NCBI GenBank assembly: GCA_963921795.1
Contig: OY997658.1
Location: 33,741,347-33,805,346 of the forward strand
Direction: 5' to 3'
Source: Nannobrachium achirus
Taxonomy: Eukaryota > Chordata > Actinopteri > Myctophiformes > Myctophidae
Length of the DNA: 64,000 nucleotides
Shown here: positions 15,520 to 27,115 of the stretch, in pieces
Layout of the letters: each line of letters opens with the position of its first letter
Numbering within the stretch: the first letter of the stretch is position 1
The notes under the pieces: model-generated
What the model was told of the DNA's origin: nothing
The model's database searches: none
Seen by the model: only the letters and a program-made list of their open reading frames with translations
Position numbers and translations under genes: made by a program

Positions 15520-17719
15520 CACGGACATACCTGTCTATTGGGAGCGCTTTCACCGCTCCAAAAATTGCATAGCTAAAGGGAAGAGGAAGCAAGAAAGAGA
15601 GTCAGAAATAAAGCTTTAGATGAATACAAACGGTTGCTATCAGCAAGACTTGTTCTGACATGAACACTTCTAATGGGCCATTTCCTATTTAATCAATGCA
15701 ATGAAATGACACAATTGATGTGAGAGCAAATGTACAAATTCACTCATTCACACCACAACACTGCATGGGACAATTAGGTGACAAAGCCTGCCCCATTAAT
15801 CAAGAAACTGTCCCCATCCACTGAACCATTAAAAATGGATTACAGGACCTTGATGATATTCAACTCACCAACTTCAAAAGGCCCCGTGCAACGTGTGAAT
15901 ACACATCTTACAGTATCAGTGTATTCACCAGAGGTGTGAAACACCAGTGAAAGGCCTCTAAATGTGCGCATTTGCATTTTGTAAACAGATTTTCACACCA
16001 TGGTCACCTGTCTCAAGTTGTCTCATTTGATACTCAGTGCCTTGTGTAGATTGTCTCATTAGATTGCCTTCACCCAGCAAATAAGTAGAGTCCATGTGGT
16101 ATATGGATATATAAACAAGATAGCACAAAAGGTTGCTGCAGGAGCCCGCCATTTGGAAGTTAAAGTTTCTTTTCCATTGCCATTTCACTCTAATCCTGCT
16201 AAATAATAATCAAGGTTGCGTTGCATTCAAGCTTTATTTACAGAGCAGCAGAAGTGCCACACTTCCTGTGAAGTGCTAAATATGTTTATTTGAGTGTATC
16301 CCTCTAATCTCTGCTGTGTGTCAGCTTTCCAATCTAATGATCAGATCTGAGTTCCCCGAGCAAAAGGAGACATCCACCTTTTCATCAGGCTTTCCCGTTT
16401 TTTTTATCCACCCCAGGTTTACTGCATAAGGATATTGGATTAAACAAAACAAAGCTTATTTTCACCAGGACAACGTACGTGAAACTTTTGCCTGCTTGGG
16501 GTTGAGGTCTGAACAGGGGCAGGGGCCAGGGAACGAGAGAGCCTTCGGGGGAAAAGCTCAAATTAGATTAACTAAATTCACAAAGACTGTCCCCTCCTGC
16601 ATGGCTACGCACACACCCCAGCCCACACCTCCGTCCCCCAAGCCCCCATTCTCACGGGCGAGAGATTTCCAAAGGGCCGTCAGGCAGGCCAGGGGCGACC
16701 AAATCCCCCTGCTCTTTACCGGATTAAAGATGGCCGCCCCCGGTAGGGGAGAGGGACTGTTTTTTTTCCCAGGAGCTGAGCACATCTGTAAACATCATAC
16801 ACCCATGCAGACAGAACGGGTTATCAGGCTCTGCGTTTCTTCGAGGGAAAAGGACGGCAGTCTTATCAAGCGAGGAGCCCGTAGAAGGCCTTTGAGAACT
16901 TAACCCCCAAATCTTTTCAAAGATAGCTACTGGGTACCTCCCCTCGGCTGACAGACACCTCATTCATTTCCCATGACGAGACTTATCTTCTGATTTCCAA
17001 ATTCTCTTCCGCTGATGGGGAGAATAGCAACAAAGGCAGGGAAGAAGGAGCTCTATAAAATGGCCTCATCCTATGAATGACTGAATGACCTGCAGGGGGT
17101 CAGTGGTGGTAACCCCATTCACTCTCTCATACGCTCTCTTTCTTGATGTCTCCCCACGTCCTTCCCACCCCCCTTCTCCTTCAGAAATTAATAACCTACC
17201 ATAACGGACGTCTAATCAGTTTCCTCAAACACCTCGCCCGCAACAACCCCTCACACTTCAACACACTTGCCCCAAGTCCGAGCTTTATCCTTTAAATAAG
17301 GATCTTCAGAACCCATTCTCCCCTTCCTCTCTCGCTACTCATCAGCAGGGCTCGCAGGTGCAGGCAGGGGCCAGTGTTGGGGGGCTACTCGGTTCACTAG
17401 TCCCATTCTCTCTGTCTGAATGAGATACAGAGAGGTGTCATAGCTGTGATCCTGCCTCTGGGTCAGTGGAGAGAGCAGGAGCTGGAGAATGCTGCTGCGA
17501 TGGGGGGGGAATGCAGACCTTGGGGTGACATTGGCCTGACTCGTCCTACACCACAGGCTGAATACTAACCACATGGCTAATGCCATGCTAACCCCCTCCA
17601 TGCCCTCGCTCTCTCCCTGACGGGCGCTGGCTGCCCAGTGTCAGATGATCAAAGCTTTGAAGGTGCCAGCTGCCAGGGGGCTCCTTGAGTTGTGACATCA
17701 CACACAGCATTACCGCCAC
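15520..17719. other. 2.2 kb of single-copy-like sequence; possible conserved elements
   Basis: No transposon or microsatellite was recognised in this stretch, unusual for this window. The 15650-16330 part is AT-rich with motifs such as CCATTAATCAAG and CTAATGATCAGATC. The 16600-16760 part is GC-rich. No frame is supported as coding. Conservation cannot be assessed here. Confidence 0.35.
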
Positions 17720-17775
17720 CATGGGCGTCACAAGGGGGGAAAGTGGGACTGAGTTACTAGAGCCCAAGGTGGAGG

Positions 17776-17838
17776 CTATACAAGCTCACAGCGTGGCACC
17801 GAGTGCCGCGCTGTGAGCTTAGAGATCTGCTATTTTTG
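17776..17838 (+). repeat. GATCTACAAGCTC hairpin module (left arm shortened)
   Basis: CTATACAAGCTCACAGCG, a GCACCGAGTGC centre and the right arm GAGCTTAGAGATCTGCTATT. The outer part of the left arm is missing. Confidence 0.75.
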
Positions 17839-17947
17839 AAAAGTTGTGAAAATGTGTGCAAATCGAAATATTTTGAGATTGTGGTCCGTGGCCAAATACA
17901 TATCATTTTGGGGGAGTTTGACTTGCACAAACTTTCACGATATTCTA

Positions 17948-18000
17948 AAATAGCAGATCTACAAGCTTGGTGAGCTTGTATATCTTCTATTGTTCAATAG
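17948..18000 (+). repeat. GATCTACAAGCTC hairpin module (centre deleted)
   Basis: AAATAGCAGATCTACAAGCT is followed at once by TGGTGAGCTTGTATATCT, so the CG-rich centre is gone and a short-loop hairpin remains. Confidence 0.75.
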
Positions 18001-18120
18001 TTAAAGCACAAAATAATGTTCCCAGTCTAGGTTAAACCCCCTCCCTCTATGAAGAACATGTATGGGGGGCCCGCAGTGAATCCATGTACCCAGGGCCCAG
18101 AATTTGGTGCGACACCCCGT

Positions 18121-18545
18121 ATGAGTAAAATGGCTGCCCTGTGAATTATGGTGAAATTCTGCAGCTAAGCCCATGTGTCATTGACAGTATAGCAGCCAGA
18201 AGGGACCCTTACTGGTCACTATATTTATCAAGCCTCTGCCTCTCTCTGCTGCTGGGTTCCCAGGACCCTTCAGACACCAGGGGGCCAAACCCACCAACAT
18301 CTCAAGTTCATGCCAGGCAGGCACAGCTGAAAGAAATGGGGCAGGGACTGGGATGGGTGGAGAGGGCGATGGGAGTGGAAGGAAGGAGTGTGGGGGAGTT
18401 GGTTAGGAGTGTACCGCACAGAAAAGGTCAGAGAGCAGGAGGAGAAATGAATGGGAGGAGAAGGGAGGAAAATGGGATGACAGGGATGAGGGACAAAAAG
18501 AATATATAGACAATATAGAAGGAAGGGGGAGATGTGGGTGGAGGA
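18121..18545. other. Non-coding sequence, purine-rich toward its end
   Basis: No recognised repeat or gene. G/A content rises toward the array at 18546. Confidence 0.5.
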
Positions 18546-18546
18546 G

Positions 18547-18593
<47 letters not shown>

Positions 18594-18599
18594 GGGGGG
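18546..18599 (+). repeat. (GA)n followed by a G-homopolymer
   Basis: GA array with one ATA interruption, ending in about 17 G residues (18583-18599). Confidence 0.9.
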
Positions 18600-18988
18600 T
18601 GTCATGAAATTCCTGGCGTCCCCTGGTGGCTCTGTGACAGCTGAACGCGTAGAACACGCATGTGGAGGGAGCTCTGCTCACGCCATACCTCCCGCTGTGG
18701 CACGCATGTGCCCTCGCTTTTCTTGCGCCACACCACACACGCACGTGGCTTTGGCACGCAATGATCGACGTGCGCGGCAGACGCGCACGGCAGCATCTGC
18801 CACAATAGGCTGAATGGGGCCAATTCGCCATGCCTGTGCTCTAAAGTGTGGATCCTTTCAAATGACAGTACAGGACACACAAAGGAACACAAAATAAAAA
18901 TCCCAAGTGTCAATACGACTCTGACCCGTAACGGTCCATTTTCACACTCTCAGAGTAAAAAATAAATGAACACTGGGGTTTTTACTGT

Positions 18989-19168
18989 GCAGTATATCAT
19001 CGTTGTCGGGTGGAAACCTTGTATCTCCAAGTTTCAAATGTGTACGTTCTTTCGCAAAGTAAAGCCCTGCTTCATCATACAAGGCCGTCGCACAAAAGTA
19101 GGGAAAACAGCAGATCTACAAGCACACAACGCCTTGCGCAAGGTTCTCACCCGACAACGACGACATGC
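18989..19168 (+). mobile_element. Short GTTGTCGGG-TIR element, copy 1
   Basis: Left end TCATCGTTGTCGGGTGGAAA and right end CACCCGACAACGACGACATG form imperfect terminal inverted repeats of about 28 bp. The inside carries AAGTAAAGCCCTGCTTCATC and one arm of the hairpin module. There is no coding capacity and no clear target duplication. The same ends occur at 32617-32864, at 50856 (right end) and at 41959 (left end). Confidence 0.7.
19097..19140 (+). repeat. GATCTACAAGC hairpin module, left arm
   Basis: AAAAGTAGGGAAAACAGCAG followed by ATCTACAAGCACACAACGCC. The right arm is absent; CTTGCGCAAGG and the element's right TIR follow. Confidence 0.65.
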
Positions 19169-21230
19169 CAGCATGTATTTGTGCTTTTTCTCCCATACAA
19201 GTTGACATTTGTTCACTGATTGAAAAATGATGGCTGAGAAGGATTGTGGAAACCCCTCTGTTTTCTAAGCTAACAGGCAGTACACAAAGCAAATGAAATA
19301 CACTAACACATAATGGACCCATCAATGGGAAAATAGAGACAACATGTTAGACAGCGATGATAGGATTAGAGCGTTGTAGTTAATGACATCCATCAATGGC
19401 CTTCAGTCAAAAGCCAGAGGTGTTAACCCTGGGAAAGGAGCGCTGGTGGATGTTTACCACTATCAGCTTTGTTTATCTGCAGAAAAGGGAAACTATTTCC
19501 ATTAGCAGTCCTAGATGATACTGAACTAATTTAATCTCAGGCCATTAAAGCAAGTGTTAACGTGTTAACAAAGGTTATCAAAGTGATATCAACGTGTCAT
19601 TACTGCAGTGGCAATCTGCATATCTCCCTCTTTCCGTTTCATTAAAGCGCAACAGGGGATGTGCTTCATTGAATGCAAATTGGTTCCATAAGTGACCCTG
19701 TCACTGTGTGGAAATAACAGATGTCTTCCTGTAGACACACCCCACTCTAGTGTCAACTAAATCCTTTTATTTTGCTGGTCACTGTTGTTGGTCAGAGGAA
19801 ATACTGAACTGATTTCCACACAAATATCAGATGACAATGTGTTGTACAGCGTCTGTAATTCTACACAGGTGCAAATGAGGAACTCACTTGCACACATCAA
19901 GCCGGGGAAGAATGCGGCCTGGAGAGAATGATTATTGGCACGGAAAAAATATAAGTGCATCCAGATTTGCCAAATAACAACAACAACTGTCACAGCACTG
20001 TGATCCACTGGCCCTTTGTGACTGCCAGAGGCAGCAAACAAAGAACACACACTGACACCCTTATTGATCAAAAACTTCAAACACTGTCTGTATTGCAGTG
20101 TAACTGTGGGCCCAATATCCAGTACTGCCTTCAAATGGATCAAGGGACCCATTTCTCAAGTCTATCGCTCCTCCCATTATTCCACTATTTCCGCTATTCC
20201 AATTCCTCCGCGACGTCCAGTCATCACCACGGCAATGCGTCAACGTCAAGCGCCTGAAAACAAAATGTTAGGTTCCAAATGAAAAGAATACATCTACTCG
20301 TCTTGGAATCCTTTAGACCCCCCCAAAGGGGAGCCGTTATAAGGCAATATTGACATGTTCCAAGCGGGATTTCTAATGAAGCCAGTTATAAATAGCGCGA
20401 GAAATGAATATTATCGTTCGGCTGATCTCGCAAGTCACAGGATGCCGGAAATTATCTAAAGCGTAGCCTTGAGGTTCGGTAAAGACCTGGGAAGCACTGC
20501 TGTAAGCCATGGAGATAGAGTCTGATGGACAGATAGAATATTCTAGGGTTGAGGCAAGGAGATGAAAGACATTCTGCCTGCCAGGATGGTGATAGTGAAG
20601 TACTGACCAGAAATCCCCGAGCCAAGCCCCAGGGATTTCTGAAACTACAAGTGGGGGATGATCTGTGTTTTTGCTGAGTTTACTAAAATGTGTTGAAGTG
20701 TGTTGTTACTTTGAGAATTCCAAAGGAGCCTTAAAATAATTGATTGTTCCTTTAAAGATGCAGTGCCATGATTTATTTCTACCCTAAAACATGATTATCA
20801 GGTATTATGATTATACTAGGAGAAGGATTTTTTTTCTCCAAAAGAGTGTACAGAAAGAGTTAAAATTAGGTTTTATGTGACCACACCCACCAGTTCATTA
20901 AGTATGCCTGGTTGTCATGGTGGGTGGTGACCCAGCTGAAGTTAGCCACACCAACAGTGTTGGGTGAATGGTAAAAGGGGAGGGGAAGATTATATGCTGT
21001 CATTTAATCACTGTTTTTGGATCTGCAGTTCTGCACTTTTGACCCACAAGGTGTCAGCCTCCAGGAAGAAATCCAAAATACAAAGGGAATACATCATTGC
21101 ACATAACATCCACACCAGTTGGTCTAATGAAGTACGGTCAACCTCCTAGATACACGAAACACAGAAAAAGTACAAAACTATGGCACTGCCTCTTTAAACA
21201 CAAAGAAACTGAAAATTATTTTGAAAATAG
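19169..21230. other. 2 kb of single-copy-like sequence; possible conserved element at 19390-19740
   Basis: No transposon or long microsatellite was found. The 19390-19740 part is evenly composed AT-rich DNA (TTAACGTGTTAACAAAGG, GAATGCAAATTGG, the latter octamer-like) and looks like developmental enhancer sequence, which is only an impression. No coding frame is supported. Confidence 0.3.
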
Positions 21231-21292
21231 TTTATCAATGGCAGATCTACAAGCTCTCGAGCTGTGACACATTGTGAGCTTACAGATCTGCA
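21231..21292 (+). repeat. GATCTACAAGCTC hairpin module, isolated
   Basis: GGCAGATCTACAAGCTCTCG, a short centre, then ATTGTGAGCTTACAGATCTG. No terminal repeats of a known host were found around it, although GGGATGCCAGGGCTAAAGTG follows. Confidence 0.65.
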
Positions 21293-22029
21293 ATTTGTGC
21301 CATCCAAAATTGGGATGCCAGGGCTAAAGTGGTTAATGGAGAAAGTATTTTTAAAGGAGTTAGTTGGTCTACAAGTCACTTGTGGATACATGTAAATAAC
21401 TCTGGAGTAGCATAGTACCATGAATGACCTCTTTGAAGCTGTACTTCTGAGTTCATTCCAGGTACCTTCTCTTCATCATGTGTGTGTATGTTAGGACTCA
21501 CAGGGGAAGTCAAACACGGCGGACAGCATGTTTGACAGCACTTTTGGGACTTACAAACTTTAGTTTTGAAAATGCTGCTAAGTTATTGTACCTGTCCAAG
21601 ACAAGACCTATACGTAATATATTCTTCATTGTGCATTATTATTATTATTATTACATTCTTAATTTTTTTGCTTTAATATACAGTATTATGTAATAGATTG
21701 TAGCAAAATTTGCAGAACAACTCCCCTCAACATTTTTACTGCTTGTACTTGTATAAGTTAGTGACAAATACATTTGAATCTTGCCTCTCGCATCAAAGCC
21801 AGAACTGAGTGAGAAATGGAGGGGGAAAAGTATACAGTATGCATGTGTGATGGGGACAGTCAGATAGATTTGGGGAGAAGGAGAGGCCTTGCATGAATCT
21901 TTTGTTACCCCATGACGTGATATTCAAAAAGGGTGGGGGTTGGGGGGGGGGGGGGGGGGGGTCAACTCAACATGCCAATAATGGACTAGGAGCTGGTGGC
22001 CCATAATTCCCCACAGGCTTTGTGAGGAG
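21293..22029. other. Non-coding sequence with a G-homopolymer
   Basis: Contains (TTA)n near 21638-21652 and a G-run at 21937-21961. No gene recognised. Confidence 0.55.
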
Positions 22030-22107
22030 CAGGGGCGTCACAAGGGGTAGGAAAGTGGGACTGAGTTACCAGGGCCCAAGGTGGAGGGGCCCTAGTAACT
22101 TTAGCTA

Positions 22108-22189
22108 TTGAAAAATAGCAGATATACAAGCTCACAGCGCGGCACCGAGTGCCGCGCTGCGAGCTTGTAGATCTGCTATTTTTGAAAAG
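22108..22189 (+). repeat. GATCTACAAGCTC hairpin module, full
   Basis: Near-perfect palindrome: left arm GAAAAATAGCAGATATACAA, centre GCGGCACCGAGTGCCGC, right arm GAGCTTGTAGATCTGCTATT. Confidence 0.9.
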
Positions 22190-22349
22190 TCATGAAAATG
22201 TGCGCAAATCTTTGAATAATATGTATTTTTTAAGTGAACATTTGTAACTCAAATTTTGCTTCTGGGGGTTCCCTGGAACTAAATATTTTGAGATGGGGGG
22301 GGGTCCTTCACATGGAAAAGTTTGAGCATCACTGACATTTTCACGATTT

Positions 22350-22431
22350 TTCAAAAATAGCAGATCTACAAGCTCGCAGCGCGGCACTCGGTGCCGCGCT
22401 GTGAGCTTGTATATCTGCTATTTTTCAATAG
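22350..22431 (+). repeat. GATCTACAAGCTC hairpin module, full, mirror of the previous one
   Basis: Left arm AAATAGCAGATCTACAAGCT, centre GCGGCACTCGGTGCCGC, right arm GAGCTTGTATATCTGCTATT. Its right flank TTTTTCAATAG mirrors the left flank CTATTGAAAAA of the first module. Confidence 0.9.
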
Positions 22432-22507
22432 TTAATATTCATGGGGGGCCCACAGTGAATCCTTGTACCCAGGGCCCAGAATTTGGTGTGACGCCCCTGG
22501 TGAGGAG

Positions 22508-25107
22508 TCCCCTCTGCTGCTGACACACAGCGCCTCAGTCATGACCCTTGACCCCCGTACCCCAACTCCGGCAGAAGCTGGCACAAAAAAACAAGTTGCC
22601 TTTGTGTGCACGAAAACCTCAAAGAATTCAAGACAATGCAATATGTTGCACAAGGCTACTACACTCCTTCGTGGGTCTTCATGCACAGACACGTGTAGGA
22701 GATACATTTCATTACCTGTCCCAAAAGGGGCAAAGTGAAAAAGGGGCTGAAACTGGGTGAATTTGCATGTTTCTGTACAGAATGCTACCATACAGGCCAG
22801 AGGTACTGTACAGTAAGGGTCATTTCAAGCTGTAGGCATTAGGTTGATAAACACATCAACCTGAAGAATATTTTCTTGCTAAAGCAAAAACTAAACAAAA
22901 AGTATGCAATGAACACAGATTATTTTTCAATCAATCAATCAATCATCCAACCAAGATTATCTCAGTTACAACTTGAATTAGGTGGATTGAACAAATTCAA
23001 CTTGACCCGGGTTTGAACTGGAGCTGTTGATGTGTCCAATTTAATCTTTTTACGATGTTTTGCTTACAAAAAATAAAAGATTTACAAAGATGGAACAAAG
23101 ATGACATTGGTCGAGCATGCCATTGACCTTGGAGCAGAGTTCCGTCAGAGCCACAAATAAACTCGGCCTCCACACCACTAAACAATAATACAATTCAATA
23201 AATAGCCATTTCACTTCGTAGACTCTCGCCCCGCAGACTCCACTCTGTCTCTTGGGTAGAGCCGAGCAATCTGCACACAAGGTTTTCTTGTTTATACTCA
23301 CATTCTCTGTGAAAAATAGGTTGGCTCTTTGTCAACGTTGAAAGAAAGTCTTGACCCCAGAACGCACTGAGAGAAAGCAGCAATTGTTGCCGTGACGCCA
23401 GAGTCCAAGTCCATTCCCGTCTCCCGGGGACCTTTCAAACGTCTCATCCTCGCCATGCGGCGCTCCATATCCGGAAGCCTGACTTAATCCCCTAAGGCGA
23501 GAAGGTGAAAGGCAGGAACAAGGAGAAAGGGTTACATGCTGTATTCAAGGAGGAAGGTCTATCTGTGCTACAACATCCTAAATGCCTGGTTGCATATAAT
23601 CCCATAAAGCATGCCGCCAGGGGTCTGTTGAGAGAGAGAATTAGGATTTAACATGGGGCAGATAGGCCATTCAATTACCCCCTCCCCCAGAGGTCTTTAA
23701 CTGGTACAAGGCTGTGATATGAACACAATTCATGTCAGCGTTGAACGGATAGAGCCAAAGTTTGATCCAGAGCACAGAGCAGATGATAACAACATGATGT
23801 ATTAAGATAAATTGTTCCACCACATTAGCTTTCTGAGGATTGTTGTGTGCATACTACAGTAAAGCTGTATGAACAATCACAGTTTGCACCCACTCACAAA
23901 CGGTAGCTCTGTGTCTAACTGCCTAATTACTAGGAGTTTTGCTTGCAGATTGCACAGACTCTGGAATTAAAAGAGATGGCTAAAAGAAAGTGTACAGTAT
24001 AGAATTCACTGTAGCAGTGACTTCCACATGTCAACGTTGGCACACAGGCTTGTTTAATTAAAATACAAACTGGGCTTTCCGTGCCCAGCAAGATGAAAAC
24101 CCAGGGCTGTGGCTGTGGCTTTTTCTAACTGAGTGTTTGTTGGGTTCCTGGGCAGAGGAAGCACTGTGGCTCTGTGTGATTTGTGATTCGCACGCGGGTG
24201 GGAGGAGAGGCCTTTAATCTGAGCCCTGGACCGGCTCCCCTCACCCTGAAAGGAAAATCAGTAACATGCAGCAGGGTCCCGCCACTAAACAACAACTGCA
24301 CAGGCGCTGGGTCGTTTATGATGCGGGCATGCCGAGTGGCCACACAGTGTACAAGCACATTATAGGCATGAAAATAGGCTAAGTATATTTGGTATCACCT
24401 GTAAACCTGTGGCTGTGATGCTGACAATAAAGTGGATTCTGATTCTGATCACCTACAAATACAACTGCAATGATGCTTTGCCACAAACATTCTCATTACT
24501 ATCCTCGTAACTCTTCAGTCAATTGAAACAAAACTATTTCTCTCATTTTCAGAGGACGCACCCTGTTCACATATTTTAACTCATTACCTCTCTCCCCACT
24601 TTCTGCGCTATACGTCATAAAGGAATGCAAATCTACGCAGATATGGTCGGCGAGGTCCGTCTCTCCGTGGGGTAGGCCGATCACAGGAGCCAGGTCTCAG
24701 GCAGGTGCAAATTCCAGTGATGCCTGTGTGCTTGGACACCCATTGTGTCTGTATTAACCGTGGCCACGTTCAAGTTGATGGCCGAGCGCAGATCTCTGAC
24801 CGCCTAGACCAGCTTTCATGCCCAACACGACAAGCTAAAAAAAGAAAAAGATTCAAACCATTATCTCTGAGAAAGAGTGAGAAAGGAGAGGGGGAGAGAG
24901 TGAGCACATACAGGGCCAGTTTGAGCATCATCGTTACCTTGGTGTGAATGCTGTTCAAACAGACAGTAATCCTGTAAATGAACAGTTAAAGGGATCTGTC
25001 AACATCAGGCCCAATATCAAAGAGCCTCAAACACACACCCGCTTCACTGTTCTTCACATACCCAGTGGACTGCAGAACTAGCATCTACTGGACAATTCGG
25101 TGTCTGG
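22508..25107. other. 2.6 kb of mostly single-copy-like sequence
   Basis: Only a short TCAA run (22928-22945) and a small retroelement tail (24401-24447, listed separately) were recognised. Open frames here are short, overlapping on both strands and without domains. Confidence 0.45.
24401..24447 (+). mobile_element. 47-bp 5'-truncated retroelement tail with 7-bp target repeat
   Basis: The tail TGACAATAAAGTGGATTCTG followed by ATTCTG resembles the 3' ends of fish LINE/SINE elements that finish in short ATTCTG-type repeats. The direct repeat ATCACCT borders it at 24394-24400 and 24448-24454. A 7-bp repeat is short, so this is tentative. Confidence 0.45.
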
Positions 25108-25157
25108 GCCCTGTGTGCGTGTGTGCGTGTGTGCGTGCGTGCGTGCGTGCGTGCGTG
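25108..25157 (+). repeat. (TGCG/TGTG)n microsatellite
   Basis: Alternating GTGTGCG/TGCG units. Confidence 0.9.
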
Positions 25158-25378
25158 AGCACTGAAGCCATTTAAAAGAAAACTCCTAATAATCCAATTA
25201 AGCACATAATTTCCTTCGGTAGGCCTACACACAAGGGCTTTGAATCCGCTGTCAGAAAGCAGCCGAGTCAGAGAATGTGAAAAGTGAAAGGAACGAGGAA
25301 CAGAAAGCGGGGGATAAAAGAAAAGGGCTTTTACTGTGTACCTTTCAGCTGGTGCAGTGAATAAAATGCAAACAGCTT

Positions 25379-25467
25379 AGAGAGAGAGAGAGAGACAGCG
25401 AGAGAGGGTGAGAGAGAGAGAGATAGAGAGAGAGAGAAAGAGAGAAGAAGGGAGGGAGGGGGGGGGG

Positions 25468-25532
<65 letters not shown>

Positions 25533-25544
25533 GAAGGGAGGGGG

Positions 25545-25601
<57 letters not shown>

Positions 25602-25609
25602 AGGGAGGG

Positions 25610-25666
<57 letters not shown>
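25379..25666 (+). repeat. Long (GA)n array with repeated GAAGAAGGGAGGGG blocks
   Basis: Nearly 290 bp of pure purine. GA runs are separated three times by AGAAGGGAGGGGGG-type blocks (25443, 25529, 25596), showing a higher-order repeat. Frames through it on either strand are artefacts. Confidence 0.97.
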
Positions 25667-25668
<2 letters not shown>

Positions 25669-25874
25669 GGCGGGCCACCCTTGCTCCACTTTGTATCTGT
25701 CCTGCAGTGGTGGAAAAAGTACTCACATATTTTACTCAAGTAAAAGTATCAATACCGCAATAATATAGAAATACTCTGGTCCAAGTACAAGTCCGGAATT
25801 CAAAATGAACTTGAGTAAAAGTATGAAAGTGTTGTCCTCAAAATGTACTTTAAGTACCAAAATTAAAAGTACAA

Positions 25875-25944
25875 AATATAGCCGACCTAAAAGCTCACAC
25901 CACGTTGTGACGTGTTGCGAGCTTGTAGATCGGCCATTTTCAAA
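25875..25944 (-). repeat. GATCTACAAGCTC hairpin module
   Basis: ATATAGCCGACCTAAAAGCT, centre CACGTTGTGACGTG, right arm GCGAGCTTGTAGATCGGCCA. Confidence 0.75.
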
Positions 25945-25999
25945 CAGCCAAGGTATAAAAAAGTTGTTTATTGCAACCGAAGTTTGCAGTTTACCATGA

Positions 26000-26415
26000 G
26001 AAACGTCACAGCTTGTCCACGTGTAGACGGTCTATGGGCAAACCCATAGATCATCATCATGATGTCATCATGCTCTGATGTCAATGTGATGTCAGGGGAA
26101 CCACTCTACCAGAATGGGTTTGCCGCTCTGACATCACGCTCTGGCTTCACTGTGATGTCACACTAACAGAATCCCTTTTATGCCCATATATGGAGTTCCC
26201 TGAAGTATTTATGATGCCCTGTTAGAGAGATCCCTGTGATGCCAAGGGGAACAAACGCTTTTATGCCCATATATGGAGATATGGAGATCCCAGTGATGCC
26301 AGGGGAACAAATCCCTTTTATGCCCATATATGGAGATCCCTGATGTCCACATCCCTTATGTCCACATCACTGTAGGGCGAGGTCACTTGTCGCCCTGAGG
26401 CGTCTTACTACTGTA
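26000..26415. mobile_element. Unclassified repeat inserted in the hAT-type element; holds CCATATATGG units
   Basis: It has a perfect short hairpin TCTATGGGCAAACCCATAGA (26031-26050), repeated GATGTCA motifs, and three TGCCCATATATGGAGAT units near 26180, 26265 and 26322. Its right end (26373-26410) matches, on the other strand, the sequences on both sides of the element at 43316-45158. This makes it an unoccupied paralogue of that insertion site. Confidence 0.6.
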
Positions 26416-26600
26416 TGTTTTATAATAATATTATACTTTATATATCTGCAAAGTAACTAGAAACTAAAGCTCTCAATAAATGTAGTGATCCGAGATGTAG
26501 AAGTAAAAGTATTGGAAATACTCCAGTAAAGTAAAAGTACCTCAAAATTGTACTTAAGTAATGTACTTGAGTAAATGAAATGAGTTACTTTACACCACTG

Positions 26601-26773
26601 GTTGCTTGGCCAGCTCTCCAGTCTTTAGCGGGGATCTCCTGTTGGCCGTGTGTGCGTGTGTGTGTGTGTGCGTGCGCGTGTGCATGTGTGCGCGTGCACT
26701 TGAATATGCATGAAAGAGGATGAGGGTCCTGCCTCCTGCCTTTCTCTTCCAAGTAACTGCCCCCCCCCCCCCC

Positions 26774-26813
<40 letters not shown>

Positions 26814-27115
26814 CTCAGAAAGACACCACAGGAAAGAGAAGGAATAATAACTGAGAGGGGAAGAAAAACAAAAAACAAGACGGTTTAATAACAGCGTGGT
26901 CTCCCCATGTCCAATCTTTAGCTATCGATATACATACTGTAGGTTGGCTGCTTGTGTGTATGTCATAGTCTGGTGACGGTCTATGCCTCGTTTGACCAAA
27001 CGGAAACAGTCAGTAATATCAACACTTCACGGTCTTCACCATTAAGAACCACAAGAACACACAAGAACAATGTGGGTACATTATTGTCTCGGCGTCGTGG
27101 CAGAGACCATGTCCA
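26601..27115. other. Non-coding sequence with TG/CG, C-run and CA tracts
   Basis: TG/CG-rich tract (26645-26696), C-homopolymer (26761-26774) and CA array (26777-26810). Nothing else recognised. Confidence 0.7.

Larger units (their letters stand above)
17720..18120 (+). mobile_element. hAT MITE, GGGCGTCACAAGG family, decayed copy
   Basis: Left end CATGGGCGTCACAAGGGG and right end GAATTTGGTGCGACACCCC are decayed versions of the CAGGGGCGTCACA ends at 22030-22499. Inner landmarks are shared (GACTGAGTTACTAG, GCCCAAGGTGGAGG, CCCAGGGCCCAGAATTTGG). Two hairpin modules lie at the same relative places. No target duplication is visible, so this copy is older or rearranged. Confidence 0.75.
22030..22499 (+). 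mobile_element. hAT MITE, CAGGGGCGTCACA family, with 8-bp target duplication
   Basis: Terminal inverted repeats CAGGGGCGTCACA (22030-22042) and TGTGACGCCCCTG (22487-22499) match perfectly. They are bordered by identical 8-bp direct repeats GTGAGGAG at 22022-22029 and 22500-22507, the hAT target-duplication length. The 470-bp element has no transposase frame. It holds two full hairpin modules in mirrored order separated by about 160 bp of AT-rich sequence. The intact duplication makes this the youngest-looking of the three copies (others at 17720 and 61400). Confidence 0.92.
25705..26600 (-). mobile_element. hAT-type element with AAGTA-rich ends, interrupted by another repeat
   Basis: Ends CAGTGGTGGAAAAAGTACTC (25705) and TTACTTTACACCACTG (to 26600) are the two ends of the family also seen at 8263-8672, here reversed. 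A hairpin module sits at 25875-25944. From about 26000 to 26415 foreign sequence with CCATATATGG blocks interrupts it, after which the family resumes (GTAAAGTAAAAGTACCTC). No convincing 8-bp target duplication is seen. Confidence 0.8.

Noticed and set aside
24125-24365. Short opposed frames as a small gene
   Set aside because: Frames on both strands overlap and lack domains or splice signals.
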